From UBA6814 sp040753075 (GTDB taxonomy: Bacteria > Desulfobacterota > Desulfovibrionia > Desulfovibrionales > Desulfovibrionaceae), in NCBI GenBank assembly GCA_040753075.1, contig JBFMHA010000071.1:1-20002 (forward strand): a stretch of DNA of 20,002 bases. Reading direction: 5' to 3'. This document shows positions 13,485 to 20,002 of this stretch, in pieces. Under the pieces are notes generated by a model. It did no database searches and had not been told where the DNA came from. It saw nothing but the letters and a program-made list of their open reading frames with translations. The translations under genes were made by a program, and so were the position numbers. Within the stretch, counting starts at the first letter, position 1. Each line of letters opens with the position of its first letter.

Positions 13485-14828
13485 ATGCCCTACGTTCCCC
13501 ACACCCCGGAGGAGATCCGCCAGATGCTGGACGCCCTCGGCGCGGCGTCGGTGGAGGAGCTCTTCGCGGACATCCCGGCCGCCCTGCGGCCCCGGAGCTT
13601 CGACCTGCCGCCCGGCCTGCCCGAGATGGAGGTCCTCTCCCGCCTGGAGGCCCTGGCCGCCCGGAACCGCACCGACCTGGCGAGCTTCCTGGGCGCCGGG
13701 TTCTACGACCACTTCATCCCCAAGGCCGTGGACGCCCTGATCTCCCGCGGCGAGTTCTACACCGCCTACACGCCCTACCAGCCCGAGGCCTCCCAGGGCA
13801 CGCTGCAGGCCATCTTCGAGTACCAGACCGCGGTCTGCCGGCTCCTGGGCATGGAGGCGGCCAACGCCTCGGCCTACGACGGCGGCTCGTCCATCTACGA
13901 GGCCATGATGATGGCCGTGCGCAAGACCCGCCGCACCCGGCTGGTCATCTGCGAGACCGTGAATCCCATCTACCGCACCATGCTCGACTCCTACACCCTG
14001 AACCTGAAGCTCGAGCTGGTCACGGTCCCGCACAAGAGCGGCGCGCCCGACCTGGACGCCCTGGCCGCGGCCGCGGACGACAAGACCGCGGCGGTGGTGG
14101 TGCAGAACCCGGACTTCTTCGGCGGGGTGCACGACTTCACCGAGCTCTTCGCCCTGGCCAAGTCCCGCGGCGCGGTGGCGGTCATGAGCGTCTACCCGGT
14201 GCTCCAGTCGGTGCTCAAGACCCCGGGCGAGATGGGCGCGGACGTGGCCGTGGCCGAGGGCCAGAGCCTGGGCCTGCCCCTGTCCTTCGGCGGCCCCTAC
14301 CTGGGGGTCATGACCTGCACCATGGACATGATCCGCCAGATGCCCGGCCGCATCGTGGGCCAGACCCTGGACACCCGGGGCCGCACCGGCTACGTGCTCA
14401 CCCTCCAGGCCCGCGAGCAGCACATCCGCCGCGAGAAGGCCACCTCCAACATCTGCTCCAACCAGGCCCTGTGCGCCCTGCGCGCCCTGATCCACCTGAG
14501 CCTGCTCGGCCCCGAGGGCCTGGCCCGCACCGCCGTGCTCAGCATGGAGCGCGCCCACCAGGCCGAGGCGCGGCTCACCGCCCTGCCCGGGGTGGAGCGC
14601 CTGAACCCCGGCCCCTTCGGCAACGAGTTCGCGGTGCGCCTGCCCATCTCGGCCTACGAGGCCATCGACAAGCTCACCGCGCGGGGCTTCGTGCCCGGCT
14701 TCCCCCTGGGCCGCTACTACGCCGGCCTGGAAAACTGCCTGCTGGTGGCCTGCACCGAGAAGCACTCGGCCTCGGACGTGGGCATCCTGGCCGAACTCCT
14801 GGCCGAGATCACGGGAGGCGTCCAATGA
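13485..14828 (+). CDS. gcvPA: Glycine dehydrogenase (decarboxylating) subunit 1
   Basis: The 447-residue protein is the N-terminal-half subunit of the two-subunit P protein, which decarboxylates glycine with PLP. Typical segments are the N-terminal YVPHTPEEIRQML (3-15), FLGAGFYDHFIP (68-79), FYTAYTPYQPEASQGTLQ (91-108), NASAYDGGSS (127-136) and the C-terminal FPLGRYY. The length fits the family. ATG 13485 has AAGGAG 6 nt upstream. The stop overlaps the gcvPB start as ATGA, which favours equal synthesis of the two subunits. It works with the downstream subunit and the lipoylated GcvH. Confidence 0.97.
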   Translation: MPYVPHTPEEIRQMLDALGAASVEELFADIPAALRPRSFDLPPGLPEMEVLSRLEALAARNRTDLASFLGAGFYDHFIPKAVDALISRGEFYTAYTPYQPEASQGTLQAIFEYQTAVCRLLGMEAANASAYDGGSSIYEAMMMAVRKTRRTRLVICETVNPIYRTMLDSYTLNLKLELVTVPHKSGAPDLDALAAAADDKTAAVVVQNPDFFGGVHDFTELFALAKSRGAVAVMSVYPVLQSVLKTPGEMGADVAVAEGQSLGLPLSFGGPYLGVMTCTMDMIRQMPGRIVGQTLDTRGRTGYVLTLQAREQHIRREKATSNICSNQALCALRALIHLSLLGPEGLARTAVLSMERAHQAEARLTALPGVERLNPGPFGNEFAVRLPISAYEAIDKLTARGFVPGFPLGRYYAGLENCLLVACTEKHSASDVGILAELLAEITGGVQ

Positions 14829-16279
14829 AGACCATCTACGCCAAGTCCGCGCCCGGCCGCGCCGGGGTCTGGCCCCGCCGGCCCAAGGGCCAGGCGTCCG
14901 ACTTCCTGCCCGCAAGCCTGCTGCGCGCCCAGGCCCCGGACCTGCCCCAGCTGGCCGAGCCCGACGTGGTGCGGCACTTCACCGAGCTGTCGCGCCGCAA
15001 CTTCGGGGTGGACTCCAACTTCTACCCCCTGGGCTCCTGCACCATGAAGTACAACCCCAAGTTCACCGAGGCGGCGGCGTCGCTGCCCGGGTTCACCCGG
15101 CTGCACCCGCTCATGGCCCAGCTCAAGGGCGCGGGCCACTACGCCCAGGGCGCGCTGGAGGTCATGTACGAGCTGGAGGGCCTCTTGTGCGAGATCACCG
15201 GCATGGCGGGCTACACCCTGCACCCCATGGCCGGGGCGCACGGCGAGCTGACCGGCTGCATGATCATCGCCGCCTACCACCAGGACCGCGGCAACCACAA
15301 GACCAAGGTCATCTGCCCCGACTCGGCGCACGGCACCAACCCGGCCTCGGCGGCCATCGCCGGCTACGACGTGGTCACCATCAAGTCCGAGGACGGCATC
15401 ATCTCGCCCGAGGCCCTCAGGGCCGCCATGGACGACCAGGTGGCCGCGGTGATGATGACCTGCCCCAACACCCTGGGGCTGTTCGAGCGCCACCTGCCCG
15501 AGATCGTGGAGATCGTGCGCTCCCACGACGCCCTGCTCTACTACGACGGGGCCAACCTCAACGCCATCCTGGGCAAGATGCGGGTGGGCGACGCGGGCTT
15601 CGACGTGGTGCACCTGAACCTGCACAAGACCTTCGCCACCCCGCACGGCGGCGGCGGCCCGGGCTCCGGCCCGGTGGGCGTGTGCGGCAAGCTCCTGCCC
15701 TACCTGCCCATCTCCCGGGTGAAGAAGCTGGAGGACGGCCGCTTCTTCCTGGACTACGACCATCCCAAGTCCATCGGCTACATGGCCCCGTTCTACGGGA
15801 ACTTCGGGGTGGCGCTGAAGGCCTACGCCTACATCCTGCGCCTGGGCCGGGAGGGGCTGGTCCGGGTCTCGGAGAACGCGGTGCTGGCCGCCAACTACCT
15901 GCGCAAGCGGCTGGAGCACGTGCTGGAGATCCCCCACAACCGCACCTGCATGCACGAGTTCGTGGCCTCGGCCGTGCGCCAGGCCGCCGGCGGCGTGCGC
16001 GCCCTGGACATCGCCAAGGCGCTCCTGGACCGCGGCCACCACGCGCCCACCATCTACTTCCCGCTCATCGTCAAGGAATGCCTCATGGTGGAGCCCACCG
16101 AGACCGAGAGCAAGGAGACCCTGGACGCGTTCGTGGACGACCTCGTGGCCATCCTCCAGCAGGCCGACGCCGACCCCGAGGCCGTGCGCCGCGCCCCCGA
16201 AACCCTGCCCGTGACCCGGCTGGACGAGACCCGGGCCGCGCGGAGCATGTGGCTCACGGAGGACCTCTGTGGAGAGTAG
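14825..16279 (+). CDS. gcvPB: Glycine dehydrogenase (decarboxylating) subunit 2
   Basis: The 484-residue protein is the PLP-carrying half of the split P protein. It contains NFGVDSNFYPLGSCTMKYNP (59-78), the conserved HPMAGAHGELTG (133-144), AHGTNPASA (168-176) and the Schiff-base lysine K268 in NLHKTFATPHGGGGPG. Length and motifs are those of a full, intact protein. Its ATG lies within the gcvPA stop (ATGA overlap, 4 nt), and its 3' end overlaps lpd by 11 nt. Together these make gcvPA, gcvPB and lpd one translationally linked block. Confidence 0.97.
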   Translation: MKTIYAKSAPGRAGVWPRRPKGQASDFLPASLLRAQAPDLPQLAEPDVVRHFTELSRRNFGVDSNFYPLGSCTMKYNPKFTEAAASLPGFTRLHPLMAQLKGAGHYAQGALEVMYELEGLLCEITGMAGYTLHPMAGAHGELTGCMIIAAYHQDRGNHKTKVICPDSAHGTNPASAAIAGYDVVTIKSEDGIISPEALRAAMDDQVAAVMMTCPNTLGLFERHLPEIVEIVRSHDALLYYDGANLNAILGKMRVGDAGFDVVHLNLHKTFATPHGGGGPGSGPVGVCGKLLPYLPISRVKKLEDGRFFLDYDHPKSIGYMAPFYGNFGVALKAYAYILRLGREGLVRVSENAVLAANYLRKRLEHVLEIPHNRTCMHEFVASAVRQAAGGVRALDIAKALLDRGHHAPTIYFPLIVKECLMVEPTETESKETLDAFVDDLVAILQQADADPEAVRRAPETLPVTRLDETRAARSMWLTEDLCGE

Positions 16280-17636
16280 GTTCGACCTGGTGGTGCTGGG
16301 CGGAGGCCCCGGCGGCCTGGACGCGGCGCTGGCCGCGGCCGGCCTGGGCCTGTCCGTGGCCCTGGCGGAGCGGGACGCCCTGGGCGGGACCTGCCTGAAC
16401 CGCGGCTGCATCCCCACCAAGCTCTTCCTGGCCGCGGCCGAGCCGGGGCGCGCCCTGGCGGCCCTGGGCAAGTTCAAGCTCGCCGCGGGCGAGGTGAAGG
16501 TGGACCTGGCCGCGCTGCAGGAGCGCAAGCGCAAGCTCCTGGAGGGCACGCGCAAGGCCGCCGGGCAGAGGCTCAAGGCCGCGGGCGTGGAGATCGTGCC
16601 CGGGACCGGGACCATCCTGCCGGACAAGGTGCTCATGGTGCGCGGCGAGGGCTGGGAGCGCACCGTGCGCTACGGCGCCCTGGTCGTCGCCACCGGCGCG
16701 CGGCCGGCCGCGCCCAAGGCCCTGGCCCCGGACGGCGACCGCATCCTGGACTCGGACGCCATCCTGGAGCTGGGCCAGGCCCCGAAGCGCCTGGCGGTCA
16801 TCGGCGGCGGGTTCATCGGCCTGGAGCTGGCCCGGTTCTTCTCCGCCCTGGGCGCGAAGATCACCCTGCTGGAGGCCCTGGACCGGCTCCTGGCCCTGGA
16901 GGACCCCGAGATATCCAAGGCGGTGCACGCGGCGCACAAGCGCGAGGGCTGGGACATCCGGCTGGGCGCGAAGGTGGCCGGGCTCAGGTCCGAGGGCGAG
17001 GAGGCGGTGGCGGCCCTGGAGGACGGCGCCGAGGTCCGCGCCGACTACTGCCTGGTGGCCGTGGGCCGCGCGCCCAACACCGCGGGCCTGGGCCTGGAGG
17101 AGGCCGGGGCCGCGCTGGACGGGCGCGGCTTCGTGCAGACCGACCCCTTCCTGCTGGCGGCCGAGGGGATCTACGTGATCGGCGACGCCAACGGCCGGCT
17201 GCAGCTGGCCCACGCCGCGTCCAGCCAGGGGGCCTACGCCGCGCGCCACGCCGCGGGCAAGGAAACGCTGCCCTATGCGCCCGGCCCCATCCCCTGGTGC
17301 GTGTACGGCGAGCCCCAGGTGCTGCGGGTGGGCAAGAGCGCCGCGGACCTCAAGGCCCAGGGCGCGGAGCCCTCGGCGTCCGCGGCCCAGCTGGCGGCCA
17401 ACCCCATCTGCCAGGCCGCGGCCCAGACCGCGGGCTTCGTGAAGTGCCTGTGGGCCTACGGCCGGCTGCAGGGCGTGACCGCGGTGGGGCACGGGGTGTC
17501 GCACCTGGCGGCCGCGGCCACCATCATGGTGGCCCAGGGCTGGAACCACGCCGACGCCGAGCGCCTGGTCTTCGCCCACCCCACCCTGGACGAGGCCCTG
17601 CGCGACGCCCTGCTGGCGGAGATGAAGCCGGCGTAG
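16269..17636 (+). CDS. lpd: Dihydrolipoyl dehydrogenase (glycine cleavage L protein)
   Basis: This 455-residue FAD/NAD flavoprotein reoxidises the dihydrolipoyl arm of GcvH. It has the FAD-binding GGGPGG (11-16), the redox disulfide C42/C47 in GGTCLNRGCIPTK, the NAD-binding IGGGFIGLE (178-186), YVIGDANG (302-309) and the C-terminal catalytic His437/Glu442 in AHPTLDEAL. The start is a GTG inside the end of gcvPB, preceded by GGAGG at 6 nt. No pyruvate or 2-oxoglutarate dehydrogenase E1/E2 genes are near, so its local partner is the glycine cleavage system. The protein is slightly short (many are near 465-475 residues) but has all the catalytic motifs. Confidence 0.96.
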   Translation: MESRFDLVVLGGGPGGLDAALAAAGLGLSVALAERDALGGTCLNRGCIPTKLFLAAAEPGRALAALGKFKLAAGEVKVDLAALQERKRKLLEGTRKAAGQRLKAAGVEIVPGTGTILPDKVLMVRGEGWERTVRYGALVVATGARPAAPKALAPDGDRILDSDAILELGQAPKRLAVIGGGFIGLELARFFSALGAKITLLEALDRLLALEDPEISKAVHAAHKREGWDIRLGAKVAGLRSEGEEAVAALEDGAEVRADYCLVAVGRAPNTAGLGLEEAGAALDGRGFVQTDPFLLAAEGIYVIGDANGRLQLAHAASSQGAYAARHAAGKETLPYAPGPIPWCVYGEPQVLRVGKSAADLKAQGAEPSASAAQLAANPICQAAAQTAGFVKCLWAYGRLQGVTAVGHGVSHLAAAATIMVAQGWNHADAERLVFAHPTLDEALRDALLAEMKPA

Positions 17637-17688
17637 CCGGAGGCGACCGTCGCTCCTCCGCGATGCCGGCGCGACCCGGATTTCCGGG
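17627..17688 (+). terminator. Long imperfect stem-loop over the lpd stop, followed by a second hairpin
   Basis: GCCGGC (17627-17632) pairs with GCCGGC (17665-17670), and most of the intervening bases also pair (with mismatches) up to GCG/CGC near 17643-17653. This makes a stem of about 20 bp that includes the lpd TAG codon. A second hairpin, CCCGG (17675-17679) with CCGGG (17684-17688) around ATTT, follows. No T-tract is present, so any termination would be weak or assisted. Confidence 0.4.
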
Positions 17689-17742
17689 AAGGGCGTGCGC
17701 CTGCGCTCCGGCCACGGATGCACGCCAGAGAACGGAGACCGG

Positions 17743-17755
17743 CTGTTTCAAACAG
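17743..17755. promoter_or_regulatory. Palindrome CTGTTT-C-AAACAG
   Basis: A perfect 6-bp inverted repeat with a single central base lies in the 279-base gap between lpd and maf. It is AT-rich compared with the surroundings. It could be an operator half-pair or a small hairpin; the binding protein is unknown. Confidence 0.35.
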
Positions 17756-17846
17756 GCCGTGGCGCGGGTTGTGCGAGAAGCCTGCGCAACGCGTGGCGCG
17801 GCGGGAAGCTGCAGGAACCAGGATGACGCGATAATCCTCGCCAGCC

Positions 17847-17860
17847 GACAAATTTTTGTC
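17847..17860. promoter_or_regulatory. Palindrome GACAAA-TT-TTTGTC upstream of maf
   Basis: A 14-base sequence with perfect 6-bp arms lies 56 nt before the maf start. It is the most AT-rich spot of the gap and contains TTGTCA (17856-17861), which could serve as a -35 element, though no -10 at normal spacing follows (TATCGA at 17884 is 22 nt away). An overlap of operator and promoter is plausible. Confidence 0.4.
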
Positions 17861-17915
17861 AGGAAACAAGATGTTAGGCGGCGTATCGAATGTCGCTGAC
17901 TGAAAAGACACATCC

Positions 17916-18569
17916 ATGACCGGCGACGACATCCTGCTCCCCGGCCCGCTGCCCGGCGCGTTCCGGGCCGTGCTGCCCCTGCTCCTGGCCTCGGCCTCGC
18001 CGCGGCGCAGGCGGCTGCTGGGGTCGCTGGGCGTGGAGTTCACGGTGCTGCCCGGCAGCGCCGAGCCCGACCCCGACCCCGGGGAGGGGCCGGCGGACTA
18101 CGCCCTGCGCGCGGCCCGGGCCAAGGCCGAGGAGGCCGCGGCCCTGCGGCCCGAGTCCCTCGTCATCGCCGCGGACACCATCGTGGTGCTGGGCAGCGAG
18201 ATCATGGGCAAGCCCCGGGACGAGGCCCACGCCGTGGCCATGCTCACGCGCCTGGCCGGCAACACCCACCAGGTCATCACCGGCTGCTGCCTGTTCCCGC
18301 CCGGCGGCAACGGCAGGAAACCCGCCACCTTCGCCGCCTTCTCCGACGTGACCATGGTCCCCGCCACCCGGGAGATGCTGGCCGCCTACGCGGCCACCGG
18401 CGAGCCCGCGGACAAGGCCGGGGCCTACGCCATCCAGGGCAAGGGCGGCTTCCTGGTGGAGCGCGTCTCCGGCTCCTACACCAACGTGGTCGGCCTGCCC
18501 CTGGCCAAGCTCTGCCGCGCGCTGCTGGACATGGGGGCCATCGCGGTGCGGGCCGCCGGCCATGGATGA
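17916..18569 (+). CDS. maf: Maf-family nucleotide pyrophosphatase
   Basis: The 217-residue protein has the Maf/YhdE signature LASASPRRRRLL (24-35), LRAARAKA with K70, IAADTIV with D87, IMGKP (96-100), GAYAIQGKGG and the closing GSYTNVVGLP. Maf enzymes hydrolyse the alpha-beta bond of pyrimidine or modified NTPs (house-cleaning) and are linked to division arrest in some bacteria. The present start adds about 22 residues before the usual N-terminus and has only a weak purine stretch upstream (GAAAAG). A GTG at 17970 (codon V19) is an alternative, also without a good site. The usual acidic SDE-type segment reads AEPDPDPGEGP. The 3' end overlaps the deaminase gene by 8 nt. Confidence 0.93.
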   Translation: MTGDDILLPGPLPGAFRAVLPLLLASASPRRRRLLGSLGVEFTVLPGSAEPDPDPGEGPADYALRAARAKAEEAAALRPESLVIAADTIVVLGSEIMGKPRDEAHAVAMLTRLAGNTHQVITGCCLFPPGGNGRKPATFAAFSDVTMVPATREMLAAYAATGEPADKAGAYAIQGKGGFLVERVSGSYTNVVGLPLAKLCRALLDMGAIAVRAAGHG

Positions 18570-19437
18570 GGAGCTGGCCCGCCGCGCCGCGCAGCAGGCG
18601 CGGGAGCTGGCGTCCGAGAAGTGGTGGCGGCTGGAGCGCCGCCTGGCGGACAAGCGGGAGGCCTGGTTCTCCACCCCGGCCGGCCGGCCCCACGCCGGCC
18701 GCGCGGCCACCCCGCGCCAGGCCTTCGAGACCCTGTTCTTCGCCTGCATGGGCCTGGACCCCGCCCACCTGCAGGTGGTGCGCGAGGACCCGGACGAGAT
18801 CGTCTGGCGGTCCATCAATCCCTGCCCCACCCTGGAGGCCTGCGCCCTGGCCGGCCTGGACACCCGCCGGGTCTGCCGGGCGGTGTGCGAGCGGCCGGTC
18901 CAGCGCTTCCTGTCCCGGATGGACCCGGAGCTGCGCTTCCTGCGCTCCTACGACGAGATCCGGCCGCACGCCCCGCACTGCCTGGAGCGCATCGTGCGGG
19001 TCCCGGCCGCGCCCATGATGCGCCTGGCCCTGGAGGAGGCGCGACGCTCCCTGGCCGCGGGCGAGAAGGGCTACGGCGCGGTGGCGGCCCTGGGCCGCCG
19101 GGTGCTGGCCGCGGCGCACGACACCGCCGGGGCCGAGGCCGACCCCAGCCGCCACGCCGAGGTCAACGCCCTGGCCCGGGCGGTGCGGGAGCTGGGCGAC
19201 CCCGACCTGCGCGGCGCGGTGCTCTACAGCACCTGCGAGCCCTGTCCCATGTGCGCGTCCCTGGCGGTGTGGAGCAACGTGACCGCCATGGTCTACGGCG
19301 CGTCCATCGCCCAGACCGCGGCCCTGGGCCGCTCCCGCATCCACGTGGACGCCCGCGCCATAGCGGATGCCGCCCCCGCCTGCATCGAGGTCCACGGCGG
19401 CGTGCTCGCGGACGAGTGCCTGGATCTGTATCGCTGA
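18562..19437 (+). CDS. Cytidine/deoxycytidylate-type deaminase with Cys-rich N-terminal domain
   Basis: The 291-residue protein has a zinc deaminase domain in its C-terminal half (about 150-291). H198-A-E200 (HAEVNALARA) supplies a zinc ligand and the proton shuttle, and TCEPCPMCAS gives C228 and C231. Spacing and context resemble the guanine/tRNA-adenosine/dCMP deaminase superfamily, but the substrate cannot be assigned. The first 150 residues are unlike a usual deaminase. They are rich in Trp/Arg helices and hold six cysteines (C62, C88, C94, C105, C109, C140) around NPCPTLEACALAGLDTRRVC, suggesting a metal or Fe-S site. The ATG lies in the end of maf (8-nt overlap), so the two are coupled and may both act on nucleotides. 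Confidence 0.88.
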   Translation: MDEELARRAAQQARELASEKWWRLERRLADKREAWFSTPAGRPHAGRAATPRQAFETLFFACMGLDPAHLQVVREDPDEIVWRSINPCPTLEACALAGLDTRRVCRAVCERPVQRFLSRMDPELRFLRSYDEIRPHAPHCLERIVRVPAAPMMRLALEEARRSLAAGEKGYGAVAALGRRVLAAAHDTAGAEADPSRHAEVNALARAVRELGDPDLRGAVLYSTCEPCPMCASLAVWSNVTAMVYGASIAQTAALGRSRIHVDARAIADAAPACIEVHGGVLADECLDLYR

Positions 19438-19545
19438 TCGGCGACCTGGCCCCCAAAACTATTCCGGCGCTTGATCACAGCGCAACCAGATGGCATCGTC
19501 AGCGTGCGGCGTCGAGCAGCATCCTGAAACAGGAAGGAATAGCCC

Positions 19546-19920
19546 ATGCCAAGCGCCAAGCCATTCGCATCCTGTCCAATGTGTTCAAGGGAATGGAAGG
19601 ATTTGGATGCCTTTCTCTCGGATCCGGATTTGCGAATAGACGGCTATGAGGCCGATTTCGAACGGCTTGAATGGAGCCTGTTCTATTTTACCCACCTGAG
19701 GCCCGGGTGCGGCTCGACATTCACAGTCGAGGCCGAGCATTTCTTCTGCCTGTACGACGGCGCGAAGTACACGGAAAGGAGAGTGTTCAAAGATGATTGC
19801 CCCCAATTATGCTTGGACACAACGCAACTTGATCGTTGCGACGCGTTCTGCGAATGCGCTTTCAACCGGGAGGTGATCCAGGTAATCAAGAGGATTCAGG
19901 GCAAGAACAGGTCGGAGTGA
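19546..19920 (+). CDS. Cys-rich uncharacterised protein
   Basis: The 124-residue protein has no signal or membrane segment but ten cysteines: C10, C13 (CPMC), C55, C68, C85, C89, C98, C102, C104 and neighbours such as H50. They form CxxC, CxxxC and CxC groups typical of metal or Fe-S ligands. The centre, around DLRIDGYEADFERLEWSLF (28-46), reads like a beta-rich fold. I recall similar orphan proteins from anaerobic deltaproteobacteria, without known function. The ATG is preceded by AGGAAGGAA at about 6 nt. The gene is visibly lower in GC than everything upstream and uses more A/T-ending codons, suggesting different history. It stands alone, 108 nt after the deaminase, and ends at a strong terminator. 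Confidence 0.8.
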   Translation: MPSAKPFASCPMCSREWKDLDAFLSDPDLRIDGYEADFERLEWSLFYFTHLRPGCGSTFTVEAEHFFCLYDGAKYTERRVFKDDCPQLCLDTTQLDRCDAFCECAFNREVIQVIKRIQGKNRSE

Positions 19921-19930
19921 GTCGAATGAT

Positions 19931-19976
19931 CGGCGGGGGGGGGCGGCGCGCCCACCCCCGCCGGGGTTTTATTTGT
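19931..19976 (+). terminator. Rho-independent terminator after the Cys-rich gene
   Basis: CGGCGGGGG (19931-19939) pairs with CCCCCGCCG (19955-19963), and after one mismatch four more pairs follow (19941-19944 with 19950-19953). The loop is 5 nt. GGG and then TTTTATTTG follow. The arrangement is a strong terminator with an unusually GC-rich stem. Confidence 0.9.
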
Positions 19977-20002
19977 GTGGATGAATAACCGCGGAACACC
20001 GG

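Noticed and set aside
17663..17899. Small + strand frame of about 78 codons in the lpd-maf gap
   Set aside because: It has no clear ribosome binding site, its composition looks random, and it crosses both palindromes and the likely maf promoter. There is no recognisable domain.
18566..19018. Alternative ATG at 18566 that would make an ATGA overlap with maf
   Set aside because: It is in another frame, giving an Arg/Pro/Ser-rich shadow without the deaminase motifs; the ATG at 18562 is in the deaminase frame.
19977..20002. Short ATGAATAAC start-like sequence at the right edge
   Set aside because: Too few bases remain and there is no ribosome binding site to support a gene.

Overview
The window is about 20 kb of very GC-rich, tightly packed bacterial chromosome, with 18 complete genes and the tail of a nineteenth. 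The combination of a two-gene SufC/SufB iron-sulfur system, an RluD-CoaE fusion, a phenylacetate-CoA ligase, a split-P-subunit glycine cleavage cluster and several Cys-rich orphan proteins suggests an anaerobic sulfate-reducer-like bacterium, most likely Desulfovibrionales. This assignment is an inference from gene content; no rRNA or other marker is present. I see no tRNA, rRNA, CRISPR array, insertion sequence or phage gene. No gene-free stretch exceeds 300 bases; the longest is the 279 bases before maf.

Layout. Positions 2-79 hold the Ala/Pro/Lys-rich end of a + strand gene, then a terminator. A - strand pair (paaK, then a DUF2442 gene 1 nt downstream) occupies 151-1723. A divergent prepilin peptidase gene (1850-2632) meets a - strand ClpX-like AAA+ ATPase gene (2805-3917). 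Divergent from that is pgi (4077-5723), which ends at a hairpin terminator shared with the convergent suf genes. The - strand then holds sufC-sufB (stop/start overlap of 1 nt) and, upstream of these, a five-gene cluster. In transcription order it is: small SHOCT-like membrane protein, HD-domain hydrolase, unknown protein, RluD-CoaE fusion, rhomboid protease. Three of its four junctions are GTGA overlaps.

From 12388 everything is on the + strand. A single-domain response regulator with its own strong terminator comes first. The glycine cleavage genes gcvH, gcvPA, gcvPB and lpd follow, without gcvT. After a more AT-rich gap with two palindromes come maf, overlapping a deaminase with a Cys-rich N-terminal extension, and then a Cys-rich orphan gene of visibly lower GC, closed by a strong terminator. 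The last 26 bases hold nothing I can name.

How they work together. GcvH, GcvPA, GcvPB and Lpd are the H, P and L proteins of the glycine decarboxylase complex. They need a T-protein and lipoylation enzymes from elsewhere in the genome. SufC and the SufB-like protein form a minimal Fe-S scaffold. Maf and the deaminase are plausibly both nucleotide-directed. The five-gene - strand cluster joins RNA modification and CoA synthesis (fused), an HD hydrolase, an intramembrane protease and two uncharacterised proteins. Its common purpose is not evident. The most unusual items are the ClpX-like ATPase that appears to lack the ClpP-docking and pore motifs, the fused deaminase, the RluD-CoaE cluster and the Cys-rich orphan.
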